Positions 1 through 9,252 of a stretch of DNA of 64,000 nucleotides are shown one piece after another (position 1 is the stretch's first letter; every line of letters begins with the position of its first letter). The DNA comes from Azolla caroliniana (Eukaryota > Polypodiophyta). Made by a program: the position numbers and the translations under genes. The stretch covers positions 9,858,001 through 9,922,000 of the forward strand of contig JBHGNT010000008.1 in assembly GCA_043228905.1 (NCBI GenBank), read 5' to 3'. The notes under the pieces are model-generated. The model ran no database searches. It was not told the origin of the DNA and was given only the letters and a program-made list of their open reading frames with translations.

Positions 1-369
1 CTGCAGAAGACAGTTGCGTTGTCAACCACGGAGGCGGAGTACATGGCGGCTGTTGAAGCCGGCAAGGAAATAATATGGATGAAGGACTTCATTAGAGAGC
101 TCGGTATCCGGCAGGAGGAGTACCGACTCTACTGTGACAGTCAGAGTGCAATCCACCTTGTGAAGAACGCGGCCTATCACTCCCGGACGAAGCACATCCA
201 GCGAAGATATCACTGGATCCGGGAAAGGATAGAAGACAAGGAGTTCGTGCTGACGAAGATCCACACGGACGAGAACGGGTCGGATATGCTGACCAAGGTG
301 CTCACACCCGACAAGCTGGAAGCGTGCCGGAAGAGGATCGGATTGGAGAGACATCCCATGCCGAAGTGA
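1..369 (+). CDS. copia RNase H, C-terminal part
   Basis: The reading frame is open from the first base of the window to a TGA at 367-369. It encodes the end of a Pol polyprotein. The segment STTEAEYMAA is the copia RNase H signature, followed by YCDSQSAIHL and SRTKHIQRRYHWIRE. It ends with the linker LTKVLTPDKLEACRKRIGLE seen in the related elements here. RNase H removes the RNA template during reverse transcription. The visible part has no stop or frameshift, but protease, integrase and RT lie outside the window, so the state of the whole protein is unknown. Confidence 0.85.
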   Translation: MQKTVALSTTEAEYMAAVEAGKEIIWMKDFIRELGIRQEEYRLYCDSQSAIHLVKNAAYHSRTKHIQRRYHWIRERIEDKEFVLTKIHTDENGSDMLTKVLTPDKLEACRKRIGLERHPMPK

Positions 370-379
370 AGGGGGAGTT

Positions 380-985
380 TGTTGGGATTACGGTCCCTTC
401 GGATGGGATGGTCGGATGTCGGAGATGAATGCCGACAAGCCCGGTTTCGGTTTCGGAACCGGATGATGATGACCCCGGCTTCGGAGCCGGATGACGAATG
501 TACCCGGAGCGAGATCCGGATGCGGGGACATATCTGTGAATATGTTTGCCAAGGGCCCTTGAGGCTATAGTTTGTAAATAGCCCTAAAGTCATATGTGTA
601 TAAATATGACTTAGGGCAAACAGTTTTAATGTTGCTACTTATTTTTCTGTTTTTCCACTCAAGAGGAGTGAAGAGAGAGCAGTCGTGAGAGAGATAGAGC
701 GCGAGAGAGAGGAAGAGGTCGACGCCTCTGTGTATTTCCGCCGCTTGTGGCGAGGACAGCGAACTCAAGGTCGTCGCCTTGCAGCTCGCCATTGTATACT
801 TCTCTGTGCATAGTTTTGGTTCGGAGTCTTGTACTCCCGTGGTTTTTCCCGTACAGGGTTTTCCACGATAAATCGTGTGTCCTCTCTATTTTTCGCATTT
901 CCCATTTTCTGCAACAACGATTCGTGTGTTTCCTTGGTTGTGGCCGAGAGGTGAAGTTCGGAAAGTTTCGATTATTTCCATCACC
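380..985 (+). repeat. LTR of family I copia
   Basis: It begins TGTTGGGATTACGG directly after the polypurine tract and can be followed to about 985, where the expected ...CCCCAACA end is degraded to a CATCA-like end. It matches the LTRs of copia D along its whole length. A TATA box (TATAAATA, 599-606) sits in the loop of an inverted repeat: AAGTCATAT on the left, ATATGACTT on the right, extended by GCCCTA and TAGGGC outside. A GA/CT-rich leader follows. The right boundary is uncertain by a few bases. Confidence 0.8.
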
Positions 986-990
986 TGATG

Positions 991-1240
991 CTATGGGCGT
1001 CCATCAATGACTCCGACTGACACTGGGCTTGGGAGCTTATGCAACTGAATATTATGCATTACAACAAACTCACGATCCATGAAACTAGAGTTGGCTCCAG
1101 AGTCTAAGAGGGCAGAAGCTGGGACTCGATGGCACCTAGATGTGTTAAGCTCAACTTGTGCAGAGAAAACTCGACTAACTTGACCGGATGAAATGGAACC
1201 ACAACTAGGGACGGATGTTACATGCCTAGGGTTGTCCAAC
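991..1240 (-). pseudogene. gypsy aspartic protease fragment
   Basis: The minus-strand translation contains ALLDSGANSSF, the retropepsin active-site motif (D-S-G-A), followed by a segment ending GVIDGRP. Such proteases cut the Gag-Pol polyprotein. The frame breaks with a one-base shift after GRP: the next codons in the shifted frame read IASGD, as expected for the family. The fragment then meets the copia LTR. It is part of the decayed gypsy element covering 986-2943. Confidence 0.75.
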
Positions 1241-1427
1241 CAAATGGCTCCGATTTTGGCCGGACTTACTCGTTTAACACATCATCTAATTGGCTGAAGA
1301 CATCAAATGTATTTTTATGACAGGGACTACTAGGCCTACTTGGGTTACGAGAAGGTGGGGCAGAAATTGAGATGGGATTGTCATCAACACTTTCTTGGTT
1401 AACTTGTCATTGTGGTTTATGTGGACA

Positions 1428-2381
1428 ATTCACAGCAATATGCCCTGGACCACCACAATAGAGGCATAGACGATTCGCTCACCGTCGTTGCTTTTCCGCA
1501 TCCGATAATGGTCCTCGACGTCGTGTTGTCTCGATTTCCATTGGAGTAGGGCCTTCCACCACACTTGACTTTGATACTTGGGGTGGAGTTGCAACCACCG
1601 AAGCATATGTTTCTGTTGGTCGAAAGCGTAACATTTGTTGGCGCTCAGAACGCCGCTCAAATAAGCGATTGTCACATCGCACGGCTTGGCTTACTGCTTC
1701 AGTAAGAGATTTTGGATCATCATGGAAGGTAAGAAGTAAATCCTTCACATCATTGCACAGACCTTGAAGAAATTGGTCCATTAATGCCGCCTCGTCCCAT
1801 GGAATATCACATGCTAGAAGGCGAAAATCTGCAACATAAGCAGAAGCAGGAAGATCTCCTTGTCGTAATCACCGAATTTTGTTTATTGCAGTCCTCATAC
1901 TATCGGTGTCTCCAAAGTTGGCTTGGAACTCATTAATAAACCCTTCAAAATCTTCTAATAATGGTGAGTGCTTCTCTAGGAGTGGTGCAAACCACGCTAA
2001 TGCGGTACCCGTTAACAAGGTACCAACTAGACCCACACGAACAACATCAGTTGGGTAACGGCTAAGATGCAATTTAATCACAAGACGTACTTGATTTAAA
2101 AATCCACGAAATTGAGACCTTGTACCATCAAACTTGGCCGGCAGACTAATCTTGGGTTCCTTCGGCGAGGTTTGAACTTCTGTTGCTTGTCATTGCAATA
2201 GAGTAGTCTCCAATTGATGCACCCGTTGAGATAATTCTTCATATTTTTGTACTTTCTCAGCATTTGTTGTAGGTCTCCCAAGAATCTTTGATTTTCATGC
2301 TCTAGTGCCATGAATTTGGTTGTTAGCATTTCGAGCTCGGAGAGAACACGCATATATTCTTGCTTGCTGACGGACTCCATA
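1428..2381 (-). pseudogene. gypsy Gag with CCHC zinc knuckle, broken
   Basis: Translation starts at an ATG at 2378-2380 (MESVSKQEYMRV) with a coiled-coil-like stretch. It is followed in other frames by the capsid-like segment at 1869-2081 (TALAWFAPLLEKH, EFQANFGD) and a segment at 1479-1781 with MDQFLQGL and the tail before the nucleocapsid. A zinc knuckle CLYCGGPGHIAVNC lies at about 1428-1475. The pieces lie in different frames, so at least two frameshifts have occurred. Gag would form the virus-like particle and bind genomic RNA. The order capsid, zinc knuckle, protease is normal. Confidence 0.7.
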
Positions 2382-2473
2382 GTTGCGATAGAAAATTGCT
2401 AGATTTGGTTAAATAAGGTAAAGATAAGAAGAAGCAGTTGGAGAAGAAGATAAGAGATAGATTCGGTTCAAAC

Positions 2474-2943
2474 TGTCATGACTTGAGAATAGGAGAGAGA
2501 AAAAATAAGATGACAATAGAAGGTAGAGGGAGGGAGAGAGAGAGAGAGAGAGAGAAAGAAAGAACACTAGAAATGGAAAGAGAGTTTATATTATAAGAGA
2601 GCAAGGATTACAAAGAGTAGGCTAAGGGGCTACAAACTGGTGTTGAACCGAATGAGTTGTGATGAATGAATAGACACCTATTTATAGGTCCTTATGGAGT
2701 ATTCTAGAATGTTCTAGAATATTTTAGATATTTATGATATTTAATATAATCATGGAATGTCCTAGAATGTTCTAGAATACTCTAGAATGTTCTAGAACAC
2801 TCTAAATGTCTTGTAATAACTAATAATACATTTATTATAACTATACATCATATATGTTAGTATAATGGTTAAAGGTCTAACATATAAACCAAGATGTCTT
2901 GGGCTCGAAACCTTGTAAGGCCAAAATGTATGTCGTCATGACA
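2474..2943 (-). repeat. 5' LTR of reversed gypsy element, with tRNA-like end
   Basis: The ends are a perfect 9-bp inverted repeat, TGTCATGAC at 2474 and GTCATGACA at 2943. On the minus strand a TATA box lies in the palindrome ACCTATTTATAGGT (2676-2689). It is preceded by many copies of TCTAGAA (2700-2800), a heat-shock-element-like pattern, and followed by a CT-rich leader (GA-rich on the plus strand, 2500-2570). The LTR end that is outermost in the element's sense carries a tRNA-like segment (listed separately). Confidence 0.7.
2848..2925 (+). other. tRNA-like Pol III promoter module inside LTR
   Basis: TTAGTATAATGGTTAAAGG (2857-2875) resembles a tRNA A box, and GGGCTCGAAACC (2901-2912) resembles a B box (consensus GGTTCGANNCC). 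Their spacing of about 43 bp fits a tRNA gene. It is not a functional tRNA gene: the T-arm stem is poor and no acceptor stem is clear. It lies on the strand opposite to the LTR's TATA box. Confidence 0.5.
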
Positions 2944-3095
2944 ATAATCACAATATTTTGGACTAATGAGAGTAGGGTTTCACCCAATAAGAAGGGTTTA
3001 TGAAGGAAACGTGTTGGAAGGAGTCAATAAGAGGAGCATCCCATTCATCATCTTGATGTAGGTCAGGTATTTACATTTATCTCAACATTTGGTTT
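2944..3095. other. short spacer, nothing recognised
   Basis: This stretch between the gypsy LTR and the palindromic array shows no coding frame, repeat or known motif. Confidence 0.5.
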
Positions 3096-3942
3096 GACTT
3101 TTGAGCTTAGTTAGTTAGCTTATTAGCTACCTCTGAATTTGACCATACCCGAATAGCTAATTACCTACCTCCGAATATGACCATAGCTAATTAGCTACCG
3201 GTAATAGCTAATTAGCTACCAAAATAGCTAATTAGCTCCCTAAGTATATCGAACATAGCTATTTAGCTAGTAGAATAACTAATTAGCTACCACAATAGCT
3301 AATTAGCTACCAGAGTAGCTAATTAGCCGCTTATGACTATAGCTAATTAGCTACCAAAATTGTTAATCCCATACTGGAATAGCTATTGTACTAAATTGTG
3401 GTAGTAGCTAATTAGCTACTGTTCTAAACTATGGTAGTAGCTAATTAGCTACTGTACTAAACTATGGTAGTAGCTAATTAGCTACCATTTAGCTAATTAG
3501 CTATTGTATTAAACTATGGTAGTAGCTAATTAGCTACCACTTAGCTAATTAGCTACTCAACTAAAGTATGGTAGTAGCTAATTAACTACCACTTAGCTAA
3601 TTAGCTACTCAGTTGAAGTATGGTAGTAGCTAATTAGCTACTAGTTAGCTAATTAGCGACTCATCTATAGTATAGTAGTAGCTAATTAGCCACTATAACT
3701 AAAGTATGGTAGTAGCTAATTAGATAACACTTAGCTAAAGTATGGTACTAGCTAATTAGCTACCAATTAGCTAATTAGCTACCAATTAGCTAATTAGCGA
3801 CTCAACTAAAGTATGGTACTAGCTAATTAGCCACTATAACTAAAGTATGGTAGTAGCTAATTAGGTACCACTTAACTAATCAACTACTATACTAAAGTAT
3901 GGTAGTAGCTGATTAGCTACCACTTGGTAGTAGCTAATTAGT
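3096..3942. repeat. palindromic satellite-like array (TAGCTAATTAGCTA)
   Basis: There are roughly thirty copies of TAGCTAATTAGCTA, a 14-bp sequence equal to its own reverse complement. They are separated by variable linkers such as ACTAAAGTATGGTAG. Early copies (3096-3340) are spaced irregularly. From about 3400 a longer repeat is visible: GTATGGTAGTAGCTAATTAGC followed by a CACTTAGCTAATTAGC part. Copia LTR 3943-4507 interrupts or ends the array. No coding potential. Because every unit is self-complementary, single strands could form many hairpins. Confidence 0.9.
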
Positions 3943-4217
3943 TGTTGGGGATATGTCCCTCCAGAGGGAGGAACCGACTGTTTGAAAGTAGTCGATGGTC
4001 GAAGAGCCGAAGGAACCAACTGTTTGAAAATAGCCGACGGTCAAAGAGTCGACAACAGAGAGTAGATTATTTAAACAGATTATTATTATTATAGTAGTAG
4101 TAATAATAGTAATGATATGTAGTAGTGGTTACAATTGTAAATTGTCCATACGATGTATCAGTATAAATACATCTAGGGCAAACAGACGGAAATGACGACA
4201 AGTGTGAGCTGTGCGAA

Positions 4218-4251
<34 letters not shown>

Positions 4252-4507
4252 TAGCGACGCCATAACTGTGTGAGTAATAGTAGGCGTCAAGAGTCCTGTG
4301 TGGCTGATACACTCGACGAAGTGTTGTAACATTATGTGTTGTATATCCATTGTATAGTGAAGTTTCTGCTCTCCCGTGGTTTTCTCCCGTTCTTGGGTTT
4401 CCACGTTAAATCTTTGTGCACCATTGTTGTCTTGTTTTCTAGCATATCTGTGATTCGTATTTCAGCACAGTTCGCTTATTGTGATTTGACCAAACAATTT
4501 CTCAACA
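3943..4507 (+). repeat. 5' LTR of copia fragment
   Basis: It runs from TGTTGGGGATATG to TTCTCAACA and is followed after three bases by the PBS. The TATA box (TATAAATA, 4162-4169) overlaps the loop of a perfect 7-bp inverted repeat, GATGTAT (4152-4158) and ATACATC (4167-4173). A GA tract (4220-4250) and a segment GTGGTTTTCTCCCG, shared in form by the other copia LTRs of the window, lie downstream. Confidence 0.8.
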
Positions 4508-4510
4508 ATC

Positions 4511-4522
4511 TAATATCAGAGC
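4511..4522 (+). other. primer-binding site (initiator tRNA-Met type)
   Basis: TAATATCAGAGC differs by one base from TGGTATCAGAGC-type sites if the first bases are allowed to vary. It lies three bases after the LTR, where minus-strand DNA synthesis is primed. Confidence 0.6.
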
Positions 4523-4535
4523 TTGAGGTGCAAGC

Positions 4536-5212
4536 ATGGAAGGAGGTGTGAGCGGTTTCCTAGGTATGATAGTTCTAAACTCACAGAACTATGCAGACTA
4601 GAAGATAAAGATGGAAGACCTTCTCATCGTTAAAGACCTATACACAAACAAGTCGACAAAGAAGATATACCTAGGGGGGTATTGGAGTCAGATTGGAAAC
4701 TTCTAAATAGAAAAACAGTGGCCACCATCCGACAGTGCGACGTAAGTGTCCTTCCGCATGTGGCGAACGACACAAATGCCCACGAGATGTGGCAGAAGTT
4801 GTCGGGTCTGTATGAGAGGAAGAACACGCTCAATAAAACCTCGCTGATGAGAAAATTCGTAAGGCTGAAATAAAGAGACGGTGAGAGCATTGTCGAACAC
4901 ATAAGCACGTTCATGGGGTATGTAAATCAACATTTTGCGACCAAGTTTCCCTTGGATGATGCAATGCAGGCCATCTTGCTAATGTGCACATTGCCGGACA
5001 ACTAGGAGAACCTGGTGGTTACTCTCAGCACCTCCTATCAAGAAGAGAATTGTCTTTACAGACGATGACGACAAGATTGTCTTTACAGACGATGACGACA
5101 AGCATCCTAAATGAGGAAGCAAGGAGGAAGGACGAGGGAGTCTTGTCCCAGTCGGAGTCAAATGTAACACAACATTCAGACAAAGGAAGGAATCGGTGTC
5201 GTGAAGATTTTC
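4536..5212 (+). pseudogene. copia Gag fragment
   Basis: The frame starting ATGGAAGGAGGTGTG gives MEGGVSGFL and then NSQNYAD, with a stop where the family has W. The frame is later shifted: 4682-4873 encodes ESDWKLLNRKTVATIRQCDV and NDTNAHEMWQKLSGLYERK, typical of the UBN2-type Gag of plant copia. A 27-bp in-frame tandem duplication (5047-5073 and 5074-5100) repeats nine residues. Homology fades at about 5212, before the zinc knuckle. Several stops and shifts make it non-functional. Confidence 0.75.
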
Positions 5213-6569
5213 GGCAACGGTGTGAAAATTGCATGGAATGTACAAAATTGAGTGTGGTTCTTCACAATATGAAACAATATTTATGGACATATTATTTTAT
5301 ATCTTGGTACGAAAAGATGGATGTCTTCAAGAGCTTCCGAATCCGTTTTACTACATGTGAAATTGACAACTTAGTGTCAAGTTATGTGAGTGTGAAGTTT
5401 GAGAAGAAGAAGAGAAAAACAAAAATTGTGAGATATACCACATAGATAGGACAAATCAAGATCCCACAGTATTTAAGTAGAGCCAGAACTTAATACTTTT
5501 TGTCTACGACTGGAGCACAGAATTTTCTTGGGCTAAACTGTGGCTTAACTACTCGTAATGGTTTTGGCGGAACCAGAATCAGACGGTGACGGAGCCGGAA
5601 CCGACACCGGCATCGGACGGCAATGGAACGGACGGACGGTGACAGAACCGAAACCGACATCGGAACCGGAACCGGAAAGGACAGACCGGATCACCGGGTC
5701 TGAAGCGGACCTGATAGACGGATCGATCGGATAGGTTGATCGCGACGATTTTGGTGCGAAACGAACAAAATCATCTAGACTAAGAAACCTATTAGAAATT
5801 TGTAATCAAAGGGATGCAAGCAAGGCTTGAACCTTGCACCTCCAAGATAGGAGGCAATGAACTTACCACTAAGCCAAGTCATGTCTTTAAAAATGTTTTT
5901 ATTATCATTATACTTTCACATGTAAACTTTCATGTTAGAGCTCGATTGAGTGACATGGTTATCATGCATCACATGTAATACATGAGCGCCAAGTGGCAAA
6001 CATGCATCTCATAAAAGAGTGGATGGAGAGGAAAAACGGGCTAGGTATTTTATCAAGCAAGCTTTGTACTTTATATCAAAATTAATATTAAGAAGAAAAT
6101 TCGTTATCCTTTTGATGATACTTTGTTGGCTCAACCGCAAACCACACATAGAGAGAAAAGTTTTTCTCCTTTTTTTCGGGTGTAGAATATATTTTTTGTT
6201 AGACAAGGAGGAGTTCTCTGACTCCTCTTCTATCCATATCGATGCTGAAAGGATCTTATAAAAAAAGCAAAACTAAATTATCAATTCGGAGCGTTATCCG
6301 ACGTGAAGAAATCCGCGATACCATAATCCTGGGCTTCTTCCGCTAACAGAAAAACGTCACTTTCCATGTCTTCAGAAATCATCCATAGCAGTTTACCAAA
6401 TCTTTGTGCATATCTTGTTCTTCAAATCTAAAGTCAAGAGTTCAATCTTAATCTCTCTTTCTATTTCAATCGTTCTGAATCTGTTTCAAAATTGGAATCT
6501 TAATCTCAATCTCTCTCTCTCAATCTATCTTAAATCCTTTCTCGTTAAAGCTAGTGTGTACTTTGAGTC
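5213..6569. other. unassigned AT-rich spacer with one SINE-like segment
   Basis: I recognise no gene here. 5545-5720 is a GC-rich stretch of GGAACCG/GACGG-type repeats. 5812-5885 is a reversed tRNA-like segment (separate entry). 6406-6540 is TC-rich. Open frames at 5240-5445 and 6019-6261 have no recognisable motif and low-complexity composition. This may be old host DNA or worn retrotransposon leader sequence. Confidence 0.5.
5812..5885 (-). repeat. tRNA-derived SINE head
   Basis: On the minus strand, GACTTGGCTTAGTGGTAAG resembles an A box (plus coordinates about 5860-5880) and GCAAGGTTCAAGCC a B box (about 5824-5838). The stretch between them can form an anticodon-like stem: CCTCC and GGAGG lie at the right place. 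It lacks a canonical acceptor stem, so a SINE or tRNA relic fits better than a working tRNA gene. Confidence 0.55.
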
Positions 6570-8523
6570 CTTCCGGTCCAAAACCCCAACGATTCCGCCT
6601 CACAATCCGCACATAGTGATAGATCTTCATGACACCAGCAAAGAAGTTCACCAAGGAGAGAAAAGTCCCAACCTAGATCGAAGTCCAGAGGTAAGCAAGT
6701 GTGCTTTTACTGTGGTAAACTTGGACACTTCTAGAAGGACTACCGACACATGACAAAAGACAAGGGTGTCATAAACAATGTCGAACCCAAGAAGATTCCC
6801 GATGAGAAGAACACTTCTGCCATTGCTACAAGCAATGAAGAACTGTTGTTCATCTGTGAACAGACAAGTGCAAATCTTGCAAGTGAAGAATGCACTTGGG
6901 TGATCGATTCCTGGGCATCGTTCCACATAACTCCGTTGAGAGAGTATTTCTCGACTTACATAGCCGGAGATCACGGTTATGTGAAAATGGGTGATAGTGG
7001 AGAGTGCAAGATAGCCGGAGTCGGAAGTGTCTGCTTGATGACGTCGACAGGGTGTCGACAGACTCTGAAGAATGTTCGACACATCCCTGATATCAGATTG
7101 AATCTGATATCGACTGGAAGGTTAGATGATGAAGGCTATAGTGGTCGCTTTTGGAAGGGCAAGTGGAAGTTCTGTAGAGGAAATCTTATAGTGGCTCGAG
7201 CACAGAAAGAAGGCACATTATATATGATGCATGCCCGATTGTGCAAATCAGAAGTAAATGTGGCAACTGACTCGGTAGGAGAAATATGGCATAAGAGGTT
7301 AGGCCACATGAGTGAGAAGGGAATGCACTTGCTAGCAGACAAGAAACTTCTACCAGAAGTCAAGGGAGTGCACCTAGAGAAGGGTGTCAACTACTTAGTC
7401 GGAAAGCAGAATAGAGCAGCATTCCTCACCAGAGCACCGAGGAGAAGAGAAGTGCCACTGGACCTAGTACACACGGACGTGTGCTATGTGGATGCTTCAT
7501 CGCATCGAGGTGGACAGTACTTTGGAACGTTCATTGACAACTATAGTCAGAAGACATGGGCCTTCGTACTGAAGTCGAAGGATCAAGTACTGTTGTTTTT
7601 CAAGGAGTTCTGGGCAAGAGCCGAAAGAGAGTCGGGTTGGAAATTGAAGGCTGTTCGAACCGACAATGGTGGCAAGTATAGAGGGCAATTCAAGGAATAT
7701 TGCAAGTGCCAAGGTATTCGGATCGAATACACAATGCCAAAGACCCCAGAGTTGAACGGGCTTTGCAGAGAGGATGAATCGAACAATCATAGAGAGGGTA
7801 AGGAGCATGCTCTCTCATGCAAAACTACCGAAATCCTATTGGATTGAGGTGATGTACACAACTGTTTATCTGATCAACGGGTCTCCCTCAGTACCATTAA
7901 AGGGTGATGTCCCACAAAGAGTGTGGACAGGGAAGGATGTCTCCTACCAACACTTGAGGGTGTTTGGATGTTTGGGGTATATGCATGTACCAAAGGATCA
8001 GAGGTCAAAGCTCGATAGTAAGTCGAAAGCATGCATATTGATGGGATACTCGGAAGATGAGTTCGGCTATAGGCTATGGGACCTAGTTGACAAGAAGGTG
8101 GTGAGAAGTCGGGACGTAGTCTTTCTTGAAGATAAGACGATTGAAGACTGGAAGCAACAGAAGTCGAATACAACCCCCCAGTCAACCCCGACTATCGTCG
8201 ATCTAAGGTCAAGTGAACCGACAACGTCGGCTGTTCAGAGACGACCAGTCGGCCCAGCCAAATCTGAGTCGGTCAACTCGGAAAGACCGACTGACTATGA
8301 GTCAGAGTCGACAGAGCTTCTAAGGTGAATTGAAGAGTATGCGTTGGAGTCGTCCAACCTGGAGATGTCGACTGATGTGCAGGAACCCGAGCGGAGAGAA
8401 GAGTTGGCAGAGACATCCAAAAGAGAGCCAACAACGAGTGGAAGGAGATACCCACTCAGAGAAAGGAAAGCACCGACAACATATGCCAGTCAAAACATCC
8501 TCTTGACTGATGAAGGTAAACCG
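6570..8523 (+). pseudogene. old copia gag-pol, upstream half (split by copia 8524-14032)
   Basis: The zinc knuckle CFYCGKLGHF is at about 6690-6740 with a stop directly after it. A protease follows with DSWASFHIT, where the catalytic DSGAS has become DSWAS. Next come the GAG-pre-integrase HHCC region (WHKRLGHMSEKGM), the integrase core (LVHTDVC, TDNGGKYRGQF, PKTPELNG) and the linker to RT. A frameshift at about 7760-7774 splits the integrase, and a TGA lies at 8326-8328. The reading ends at ILLTDEGKP, exactly where the next element is inserted. The downstream half resumes at 14033. LTR and most of gag are lost on the left. Confidence 0.85.
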
Positions 8524-9221
8524 TGTTGGGAGACAGGTCCCTCCGGATGGGAAGGGAGAAGAGCAGTGCCGACGGTACGAACCAAATGGGGAGTACCCGA
8601 CTGCGGAGAGCCGGATGGTGTAGGCCCGGTACGAACAGGATGGGGAGTACCCGACTGCGGAGAGCCGGATGGTGTAGGCCCGGTACGAACAGGATGGGGA
8701 GTACCCGACTGCGGAGCGCCGGATGGTGTAGGCCCGGTACGAACCGGATGAAGAGACATATTCGTCAATATGTTTCTGAGAGCCCATCGAGGCTACATTT
8801 GTAAATAGCCGAAAAGTCATATTAGTATAAATATGACTTAGGGCAAACTTTTAGGTGTGTTGCCGTTTTTGTTGTTGTTATTCTTCCTTGTTGGTGGGAG
8901 AAGAAGAGAGAGCGCACAACTGTACAGAGAGAGAGAGAGAGAGACGAGGCCGTTGCCTCTGTTGTAACCGCCGCCTATGGCGAAGATCTGTGAGCGCGAG
9001 GTCGTTGCCTCAGTGAACTCACTATTGTGTATTCCTACATAGTGACAGTTTGCAGCCTGTGGGCTGCCGTGGTTTTTCCCCTATTTTGGGGTTTTCCACG
9101 TAAACCTCCTGTGTACCATTTCTCTCCTTGGTGTCGCGTTTCATTACCTGTTTTTTCTGTGTATGAAAAGAATCTCGGTTGTGGCCGAGAGTCGGACATA
9201 AGGAACGTCGAGTTCTCGTCA
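8524..9221 (+). repeat. 5' LTR of copia 8524-14032
   Basis: It runs from TGTTGGGAGACAGG to GTTCTCGTCA. U3 holds three copies of a 54-bp tandem repeat (about 8575-8740; period from CGGTACGAAC to TGTAGGCC). The TATA box TATAAATA (8826-8833) lies in the loop of a perfect inverted repeat AAGTCATAT / ATATGACTT. A GA tract (8925-8945) and the GTGGTTTTTCCCC segment follow in R-U5. Confidence 0.95.
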
Positions 9222-9223
9222 AG

Positions 9224-9235
9224 TGGTATCAGAGC
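9224..9235 (+). other. primer-binding site, initiator tRNA-Met
   Basis: TGGTATCAGAGC, two bases after the LTR, is a perfect match to the plant initiator tRNA-Met 3' end type of PBS. Confidence 0.9.
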
Positions 9236-9252
9236 GAAATCGACACAGAAAA

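Larger units (their letters stand above)
1..985 (+). mobile_element. Ty1/copia element, 3' end only (family I)
   Basis: This is the end of a copia retrotransposon that enters from outside the window. It has the tail of RNase H, a polypurine tract (GAAGGGGGAGTT, about 368-379) and one LTR. The coding tail and the LTR are very close to copia D at 40035-45342, so both belong to one family. The LTR runs directly into a reversed gypsy fragment, so one element inserted into or recombined with the other. The 5' part is not visible, so no target duplication can be checked. Confidence 0.85.
986..2943 (-). mobile_element. Ty3/gypsy element, 5' part (LTR, gag, protease)
   Basis: Read on the minus strand, this starts with an LTR (2943 to 2474), then a short leader, gag (from 2381), a zinc knuckle and an aspartic protease. 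It stops at the family I copia LTR near 985. RT, RNase H and integrase are missing. The coding part has several frameshifts, so it is dead. Gag-then-protease order and a retropepsin of this form fit Ty3/gypsy. Confidence 0.75.
3943..5212 (+). mobile_element. Ty1/copia element, 5' end only (LTR, PBS, gag)
   Basis: It consists of an LTR (3943-4507), a primer-binding site variant TAATATCAGAGC (4511-4522) and a decayed gag up to about 5212. It is related to copia D, whose Gag starts similarly (MEGG, then NYADWKIKMEDLLIV). Everything downstream is lost, and unrecognised AT-rich DNA follows. Confidence 0.75.

Noticed and set aside
6019-6261. ORF of 80 codons in the AT-rich spacer
   Set aside because: AT-rich, an opposite-strand frame is equally long, and no motif is recognised.
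8490-8820. Repeat protein with 18-residue units (VRTGWGVPDCGEPDGVGP)
   Set aside because: It is a translation of the 54-bp non-coding U3 repeats of the LTR; the frame is open on both strands because 54 is a multiple of three.
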